This document shows positions 59,212 to 64,000 of a stretch of 64,000 bases of DNA, piece after piece. Source of the stretch: Microbacterium paraoxydans. Lineage in GTDB: Bacteria > Actinomycetota > Actinomycetes > Actinomycetales > Microbacteriaceae. The stretch is taken from assembly GCF_019056515.1 (NCBI RefSeq), contig NZ_CP064873.1:186001-250000 (forward strand), written 5' to 3'. Numbering within the stretch: the first letter of the stretch is position 1; the number at the start of each line of letters is the position of its first letter. The translations under genes were made by a program, and so were the position numbers. The notes under the pieces were generated by a model. It was given only the letters and a program-made list of their open reading frames with translations, ran no database searches and was not told where the DNA came from.

Positions 59212-60333
59212 CTAGGATGGGGTCGGCAGGGATGCAAGCGGTTGCATGGAACGGGCGGAGAGGGTGGATCGGGCCCGACTTGACGAACGCCGGCGCACCT
59301 CCGGCTGCAGCAGCATCCGCACCGGTGCCGGGCGGCCGCCGCCGTCCAGTCTCGCCAGCAGGGTCGAGGCAGCGAGGCGACCGATCTCCCGCTTCGGCGG
59401 GGAGACCGCGGTCAGGGGCACCGGCGCGTGCGCGGCCTCTTCGTCGTCGTGGGAGACGAGCGCGACGTCCTCGGGCACCGACAGCCCGACACCGTGGAGA
59501 TGCGGGAGCAGCGCGATCGCCTCCCGGTCGCCCAGGCACACGACGGCGTCCAGGGCGAGCTCCCGCACGCGCCGTGCGTAAGCCGCGACGGCCGGGGTGT
59601 CCCACGACGAGCGCCGCTCCGTCCCGTCGGCGACGTCGGTGAGGCCGAGGTCGTCTATCCCGCGCTGGAAGCCGCGCCAGGCGGCCGCCGAAGTGGCGGT
59701 GTCGCGTCGGCCGAGGAACCCGATCCGCCGCCGTCCCGCGGCCGCGAGGTGTCGGACTGCCGCATAGCCGCCGGCCACGACGTCGGTGCAGACGGCCGAG
59801 AGGGTGTCGTCCGGCGGAGCGCCGGTCGGCAGTCGCTCCATCAGCACGACGGGCACGGGGAGGCCGCGCAGCAGGTCGAGGCGGGCGGACGGGTCGGCTC
59901 GATGCAGGGTGGGGGTGAGGAGAAGGCCGTCGCAGCCGTCAGCGATGGCCTCTCGGATGCGGCGGATCTCGACCGCGTCGTCGTACGCGCTGGAGGTGAC
60001 GCGCAGGGTGGCCCCGGCGGCCGCCGCCACCTCGGCGACGCCCGCCACCACGGCGGGGAAGTAGTAGTCGAGCGACGGCACGATCACTCCGATCCGCCGT
60101 CGCGCCCGCGCGGCCACGTAGGTGCCCGCGCCCTGGCGTCGCACGACCAGTCCCTCGGCGGCGAGCAGGGCCAGCGCACGGCGCACGGTGTTGACGCCGA
60201 CCGCGTGCGCGCCGGCCAGCGCGGTCTCCGGGGGCAGGCGGTCGCCGGGCGTCCACTCGCCTGCCGCGATCCGCGCGCGAAGCTGTGCGGCGAGACTCCG
60301 GAACAGCGGCTGGGTGTTCGGAAAAGCGCTCAC
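59212..60333 (-). CDS. GntR-LacI chimeric regulator (AraR-like architecture)
   Basis: 373 residues from GTG 60333, with GGGAGG 5 nt upstream. The N-terminal GntR winged helix (LAAQLRARIAAGEWTPGDRLPPETALAGAHAVGVNTVRRAL) is fused to a LacI-type sugar-binding core (RIGVIVPSLDYYFPAVVAGVAE, GCDGLLLTPTLH, VAGGYAAVRHLAAAGRRRIGFLG). AraR-type repressors have this design. It lies upstream of uxuB on the same strand, and the uxuB-side operator sits inside its last codons. It probably senses a sugar of this island. Confidence 0.88.
   Translation of the reverse strand: MSAFPNTQPLFRSLAAQLRARIAAGEWTPGDRLPPETALAGAHAVGVNTVRRALALLAAEGLVVRRQGAGTYVAARARRRIGVIVPSLDYYFPAVVAGVAEVAAAAGATLRVTSSAYDDAVEIRRIREAIADGCDGLLLTPTLHRADPSARLDLLRGLPVPVVLMERLPTGAPPDDTLSAVCTDVVAGGYAAVRHLAAAGRRRIGFLGRRDTATSAAAWRGFQRGIDDLGLTDVADGTERRSSWDTPAVAAYARRVRELALDAVVCLGDREAIALLPHLHGVGLSVPEDVALVSHDDEEAAHAPVPLTAVSPPKREIGRLAASTLLARLDGGGRPAPVRMLLQPEVRRRSSSRARSTLSARSMQPLASLPTPS
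59232..59247. promoter_or_regulatory. LacI-type operator inside the 3' end of the chimeric regulator gene
   Basis: ATGCAAGCGGTTGCAT is a 16-bp near-perfect palindrome of the type found at nagB and both plus-strand promoters. It lies within the final codons of the regulator gene and 64 bp upstream of the uxuB-like start, so it most likely controls uxuB. Confidence 0.75.
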
Positions 60334-60364
60334 ACGACCCTCCCGTCCGTGGGTGTCTGCTTTG

Positions 60365-60378
60365 TGCAACCGTATTCA
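60365..60378. promoter_or_regulatory. Degenerate LacI-type operator upstream of the chimeric regulator
   Basis: TGCAACCGTATTCA keeps a perfect left half of the TGCAANCGNTTGCA palindrome and a poor right half. It is 32 bp upstream of the regulator start, so weak autoregulation or cross-regulation is possible. Confidence 0.4.
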
Positions 60379-60556
60379 TTCCAAGGGTGCGGGACAAGGG
60401 TCCCCCGGCCGCTGCGGATCTCCGACGGGCCGGCAGGAGTGCGCAGTCCTTCCCCTATTCCTTCCCTCCCGCGTGTCCCGCGTTGACCCGTCTCCCGCGC
60501 GGCGTCACGGTGGCAGTCACGACGACTCCGCGCCGCGCGGAGCGGAAGGAGACACG

Positions 60557-62215
60557 ATGAGACGCACACGCTGGCTGTCGGCGCTGGTCGCCGCCACCCT
60601 TCTCGCCGGCGGGGCGGTCGCCTCGAGCGGCGCCGCCTCCGCCCAGACGGTCACGACCGCCCTCGCCATCACCTCGCCGACCGACGGTGCCGTCGTCAGC
60701 GGCTCGACCCTCACCGTCGAGGGTAGCTTCGCCAATGCCGCGGAGCTCGTGCTCGTCGTCGGGGCGCAGGAACTGGTGCCCATCCCGACCAGCGGCACCT
60801 CCGGCACCTGGAGCGTCGATCTCGACATCGCGGACGTCGACGGACGGCTCGATCTCGCCGTCCGCGGCCGCGACCTCACGACGCTGTACACGACGTGGTC
60901 GGACTTCCTCGCCGTGGAGGTCGACAACCCCGCCGCCTCGCGTCCCGTCGTCACCATCGCCTCTCCTGTCGAAGGGGCGTACGCGGGCTCGAGCCTGGAC
61001 GTCGAGGTCGCGGTGCAGTCGGATCGTGCACTGACGACGGTCGAGGTGCGGGTCGACGGCGGTGCCTGGCAGGCCGCCACCGCGCAGTCCGGCGGGCTGT
61101 ACGCGACGTCATTCCCCGTTGGGCCCGCGCGGTTCGCGAGCATCGAGGCGCGGGCCGTCGACGTGTCCGGGCACACGGGGGAGTCGACGACCACCTACGT
61201 GGCCCTCGGCGGGGCGACCCCGGAGGCCCCGGTCGTCTACGACCAGGACCGCGCGATGTGGATCTGGGAGCGCGCCTCGTACGAAGCCGTCTTCGACACC
61301 GACGCCCGGGACCGTCTCGGCGCCGTCATGGACGACACGACGACCTTCGGCTCCGACCCCATCCGCACGATCTACCTCGGCGTCGACAAGTACGGCAGCA
61401 CCGACATGCTGCGGGAGTCGCGGTCCGAGGTGGCGGCGTTCGTCCAGTGGGCGCGCGGCCGCGGCTACCACGTGCAGGCCACCGTCGCCGGTGGCACGCG
61501 TCCGCCCTATCTCGGCGCGCTGGAGCAGTTCGAGCACTTCGCCGTCGACGAGTTCGAGAAAGTCCTCGACTACAACCTCGCCGTGCCGGAGTCGGCCCGC
61601 TTCGACGGCATCAACGTCGATATCGAGCCGTACATCCTGTCCGCGTGGAAGGAGCCCGGCAACGGCGGCCTGCCTGTCCGCTGGCTCGAGGTGCTCGACA
61701 CGCTCATCGAACGTCGGGACGCCTCGGGGCTCCCGGTGCTCGTGGGGCCGGCCATCCCGCGGTGGCTCGACTCGTCGGCCTGCTGCACGTCCATCACCTG
61801 GAACGGGCAGACGAAGGCCCTGAGCGATCACATCCAGGACATGACCGACTACATCGCGATCATGGACTATCGGGACACCGCGGACGGCAGTGCCGGGATC
61901 ATCGCGCAGGCGCAGCACGAGATCGACTACGCGAACCAGATCGGCAAGCCGAACTCGGTCGTCGTCGGCATCGAGACGAAGGACCTCTCGGGCACCGGTG
62001 ACCCGGAGACGGTGACGTTCTGGGAGGAGGGGCGCACCTACCTCGAGGGCGAGCTCGACAAGACCTACGCCGCGTTCCAGGATGACGCCTCCTTCGGTGG
62101 CATCGCCATGCACCACTACGACGATCTGCTGATGCTGCCATCGGCCTGGGACGACACCCCGCCGGTCTACTACCCGGTGCCCGGCGCCGGCCCGGGAGGC
62201 CCCGCCCTGCCCTGA
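60557..62215 (+). CDS. Secreted protein with Ig-like domains and a glycosidase-like TIM-barrel domain
   Basis: 552 residues from ATG 60557, with AAGGAG 5 nt upstream. A Sec signal ends near GAASAQ (~31). Two Ig/bacterial-Ig-like modules follow (ITSPTDGAVVSGSTLTVEGSF and VVTIASPVEGAYAGSSLDVEV), reaching ~220. The C-terminal ~330 residues look like a (beta/alpha)8 barrel: MWIWERAS, RTIYLGVDKYG, FDGINVDIEPYIL with acidic residues at a strand end as in GH18-like folds, and YIAIMDYRD. It may be an extracellular glycosidase, but the family is not certain. It ends at a shared terminator palindrome. Confidence 0.7.
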   Translation: MRRTRWLSALVAATLLAGGAVASSGAASAQTVTTALAITSPTDGAVVSGSTLTVEGSFANAAELVLVVGAQELVPIPTSGTSGTWSVDLDIADVDGRLDLAVRGRDLTTLYTTWSDFLAVEVDNPAASRPVVTIASPVEGAYAGSSLDVEVAVQSDRALTTVEVRVDGGAWQAATAQSGGLYATSFPVGPARFASIEARAVDVSGHTGESTTTYVALGGATPEAPVVYDQDRAMWIWERASYEAVFDTDARDRLGAVMDDTTTFGSDPIRTIYLGVDKYGSTDMLRESRSEVAAFVQWARGRGYHVQATVAGGTRPPYLGALEQFEHFAVDEFEKVLDYNLAVPESARFDGINVDIEPYILSAWKEPGNGGLPVRWLEVLDTLIERRDASGLPVLVGPAIPRWLDSSACCTSITWNGQTKALSDHIQDMTDYIAIMDYRDTADGSAGIIAQAQHEIDYANQIGKPNSVVVGIETKDLSGTGDPETVTFWEEGRTYLEGELDKTYAAFQDDASFGGIAMHHYDDLLMLPSAWDDTPPVYYPVPGAGPGGPALP

Positions 62216-62229
62216 CCCGTGGTCACACC

Positions 62230-62308
62230 TTCGGAGATCCCGGCCGGCACGCCGTCGACAGTCCCTGTCGCCCGGCGTGCCGGCCCACGTCTCCGAAGTC
62301 GTGCCCGG
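62230..62308. terminator. Bidirectional palindrome between convergent genes (CTCCGAAGTCG family, copy 2)
   Basis: Inner arms GGCCGGCACGCCG (62242-62254) and CGGCGTGCCGGCC (62273-62285) pair perfectly, with outer arms TTCGGAGA (62230) and TCTCCGAA (62290). The right side CTCCGAAGTCGTGCCCGG (62291-62308) is identical to copy 1 at 21246. It lies between the secreted protein and the convergent DksA-type gene. Confidence 0.7.
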
Positions 62309-62310
62309 CG

Positions 62311-62655
62311 TCAGCGACCGAGCTTCTCGGCGCAGGCGACGCAGTACTCCGCGAACGGCCGCACCTCCAGGCGCTCCGGCGGGATGGGTCGCCCGCAGTG
62401 CGCGCAGATGCCGTAGGTCCCGGCGTCCATCCGCATCAGCGCCTCGTCCACCTGGCGGAGCTCCTCCTGCGCCGCCTCGGCCAGCCCCGACAGTCGGGAC
62501 CACTCCGACGAGAGCGTCACCCCCTCCGGGTCGTGCTCGTCATCGTCGTTCGAGCCCTCGCGGTCGTGCATGAGCTCCGCGAGCGTAGTCGCCGTCGCCG
62601 CGACGCGGGCTTCGGCCTCGGCGCGGCGCTCTTGCAACAGCGCTCGCAGATCCAT
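62311..62655 (-). CDS. DksA/TraR-family C4-type zinc-finger protein
   Basis: 114 residues. An N-terminal coiled coil (LLQERRAEAEARVAATATTLAELM and LAEAAQEELRQVDEALMRMDAGTYG) precedes a zinc finger CAHC...CVAC with 17 residues between the pairs (~85-109). DksA-like proteins enter the RNA polymerase secondary channel and tune transcription with (p)ppGpp; small actinobacterial versions are less studied. An acidic patch (NDDDEHDPEG) lies between the helices. It appears monocistronic. Confidence 0.9.
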   Translation of the reverse strand: MDLRALLQERRAEAEARVAATATTLAELMHDREGSNDDDEHDPEGVTLSSEWSRLSGLAEAAQEELRQVDEALMRMDAGTYGICAHCGRPIPPERLEVRPFAEYCVACAEKLGR

Positions 62656-62710
62656 CCGCCCACTCTAGGCCCGCCCTGCGACACCCGCGTCGTCGCCGGA
62701 CCAGCCGTCC

Positions 62711-62875
62711 GCGCGAGATCAGGCGACACCGGCTGCAGGTGCCTGAACTCCCGCGCCTGCCTGTCCCCTCCGGACAGCCTGCCCCCGCGACCGCTCGCGC
62801 AGGTTCAGGCATCCGCGCGGCATCAGGCGACCCTGGTGACAGGTGCCTGAACCCGCGCGAATGCCTGTCCCGCGC
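62711..62875. repeat. CAGGC-rich paired repeat, locus 3
   Basis: Two units 104 bp apart: ATCAGGCGACACCGGCTG (62718) with GCAGGTGCCTGAACTCCCG, and ATCAGGCGACCCTGGTGA (62822) with ACAGGTGCCTGAACCCGCG. Each then reads GCCTGTCCC. TTCAGGCATCCGCGCGG between them matches locus 2. It fills the gap between the DksA-type and MMPL genes; no gene was seen there. Confidence 0.65.
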
Positions 62876-62884
62876 GAACCAGAC

Positions 62885-64000
62885 TCAGCCGCGACGGGTG
62901 CGCGGGGGCTCCACGGTGGGGACGGAGTCGGTGTGCACGCTGGGGTGGTCCCGCTCCAGCGCCGCGCCCTCCATGTCGACGTTCGGGATGATGCGGTCGA
63001 GCCACTTCGGCAGCCACCAGGCCGAGCGTCCGAGCAGGTGCATGAGCGCGGGCATCAGCAGCATCCGCACCACGAACGCGTCGAGCAGCACGCCGAACGC
63101 GAGACCGAACCCGATGGACCGGATGATGGTCGACTCCGAGAACACGAACCCGCCGAACACCGACACCATGATGAGCGCGGCCGCGATGACGACCGAGCGC
63201 CCGGCTCGGAAGCCCTGCGCCACGGCATCGCGCGCGGAGGCGCCGTGAACATAGGCCTCCCGCATCCCCGACGCGAGGAAGAGCTGGTAGTCCATCGCGA
63301 GTCCGAACAGGATGCCGACGAGGATCACCGGCAGGAAGCTCAGGATCGGACCGGTGCTGTGCAACCCGATGAGGTCGGCGCCCCACCCCCACTGGAACAC
63401 CGCGACGATGAGCCCGTACGTCGCGAACAGCGACAGCACGAACCCTCCTGTGGCGATGAGCGGCACGAGCAGCGAGCGGAACACGACGATCATGATGAGC
63501 AGCGACAGGCCCACGACGACCACGAGGTACAGCGGGAGCACGCTCGCCAGAGCCTCGGAGATGTCGATGTTGGTGGCGGCCTGACCGGCGACGCCGAGGG
63601 TGATGCCGCCGTCGATCTCGGGGAGACCCCGCAGATCCTGCACCAGCTTCTCGGTGGAGGCGCTGTTCGGGCCTTCGGCGGGCAGCACCTGGAAGGCGAG
63701 GAGCGTGTTGTCGTCCGACGTCGCGACGGGGGCCACCGCGACCACGTCGTCCTGCTCGGCGATCTTCTCCGCCACGGTCACCTGCGTGGCCAGCAGGTCG
63801 TCGTCGCTCACGGCGTCGTCGAGGGTCGCGGTCACCAGGAGCGGCCCGTTCGCGCCCTCGCCGAACTGCTCGTCGACGGTCGAGAACGCGCGGTAGCTGG
63901 TGGAGTCGGCCGGTTCGCTCGACCCGTCGGGGAGGCCGAGGCGCATCGACATCGCGGGGATCGCGATCACGAGCAGCGCGACGACGCTGACGAGCGCGGT
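62885..64000 (-). CDS. MMPL-family membrane transporter, C-terminal part (5' truncated by window edge)
   Basis: At least 371 residues; the frame is open to the window end, so the start is missing. The visible part holds an external domain (TSYRAFSTVDEQFGEGANGPLLV) and six membrane helices with GILFGLAMDYQLFLASGMREAYVHG and IGFGLAFGVLLDAFVVRMLLMPALMHLLGRSAWWLP, hallmarks of the RND-type MMPL family, which exports lipids or drugs with protons. It ends with a charged cytosolic tail. The cargo is unknown. Confidence 0.9.
   Translation of the reverse strand, partial: TALVSVVALLVIAIPAMSMRLGLPDGSSEPADSTSYRAFSTVDEQFGEGANGPLLVTATLDDAVSDDDLLATQVTVAEKIAEQDDVVAVAPVATSDDNTLLAFQVLPAEGPNSASTEKLVQDLRGLPEIDGGITLGVAGQAATNIDISEALASVLPLYLVVVVGLSLLIMIVVFRSLLVPLIATGGFVLSLFATYGLIVAVFQWGWGADLIGLHSTGPILSFLPVILVGILFGLAMDYQLFLASGMREAYVHGASARDAVAQGFRAGRSVVIAAALIMVSVFGGFVFSESTIIRSIGFGLAFGVLLDAFVVRMLLMPALMHLLGRSAWWLPKWLDRIIPNVDMEGAALERDHPSVHTDSVPTVEPPRTRRG

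Noticed and set aside
1..64000. CRISPR arrays, prophage, transposases, tRNA or rRNA genes
   Set aside because: None was recognised: repeats are few and not regularly spaced as in CRISPR, and no integrase, transposase or structural phage gene was found.

Overview
This is a GC-rich chromosomal segment that reads as an actinobacterium, most likely Microbacterium or a close Microbacteriaceae relative. Supporting signs are strong G/C third-position bias, many 4-bp ATGA/GTGA start-stop overlaps, frequent GTG starts, MsiK-style carbohydrate ABC operons without their own ATPase, and many Gfo/Idh/MocA, SDR, LacI, GntR and ROK genes. No tRNA, rRNA, CRISPR array, prophage or transposase was recognised. 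The first gene (DUF305) and the last gene (MMPL transporter) run off the window edges.

Layout. 1-7.3 kb holds general functions: a DUF305 tail, a Phd/RelE-type toxin-antitoxin pair, a peptidase E / Dcu-type carrier / ThrE-type exporter operon, an SGNH hydrolase, a small acidic protein and CorA. 7.3-21.2 kb is a first catabolic island. A ROK regulator with two Gfo/Idh dehydrogenases faces a CUT1-type ABC uptake operon, which continues into an unusual epimerase-like protein, a DapA-family aldolase, a 2-hydroxyacid dehydrogenase and a GNAT protein, and ends in a Tat-exported beta-helix protein. 21.2-25.6 kb is a mixed segment: an amino-acid permease, a small membrane protein, a thioredoxin-reductase-like enzyme with a divergent XRE-cupin regulator, and a phosphotransferase.

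25.6-44.6 kb is a second catabolic island tied together by a palindrome, TGCTATAGCA, next to a GntR regulator. The palindrome lies before an MFS transporter, a Dpp-type ABC operon (with a second Tat beta-helix paralogue and a frameshifted ceramidase-like gene), an SDR/enolase-superfamily/SDR operon, and a divergent SDR / 2-hydroxyacid dehydrogenase-FAH pair. The enzyme set fits a non-phosphorylative (oxidative) route for a deoxy-sugar acid. dinB sits inside this island.

44.8-60.4 kb is a third catabolic island: SMP-30 lactonase, gluconokinase, ManD-type mannonate dehydratase, NagA, NagB, a LacI regulator, three Gfo/Idh proteins, a second CUT1 uptake operon, a UxuB-type reductase and a GntR-LacI chimeric regulator. 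LacI-type operators close to TGCAANCGNTTGCA recur at the promoters. The mix of uronate and amino-sugar enzymes suggests use of a polymer containing both. 60.5-64 kb holds a secreted Ig-like/TIM-barrel protein, a DksA-type zinc-finger protein and the MMPL fragment.

Between genes there are three small repeat families and one tandem duplication: a 61-bp palindromic element (three copies, with matched changes in both stem arms), a hairpin sharing CTCCGAAGTCGTGCCCGG (two copies at convergent gene ends), paired CAGGC-rich units (three loci), and an 83-bp tandem repeat.
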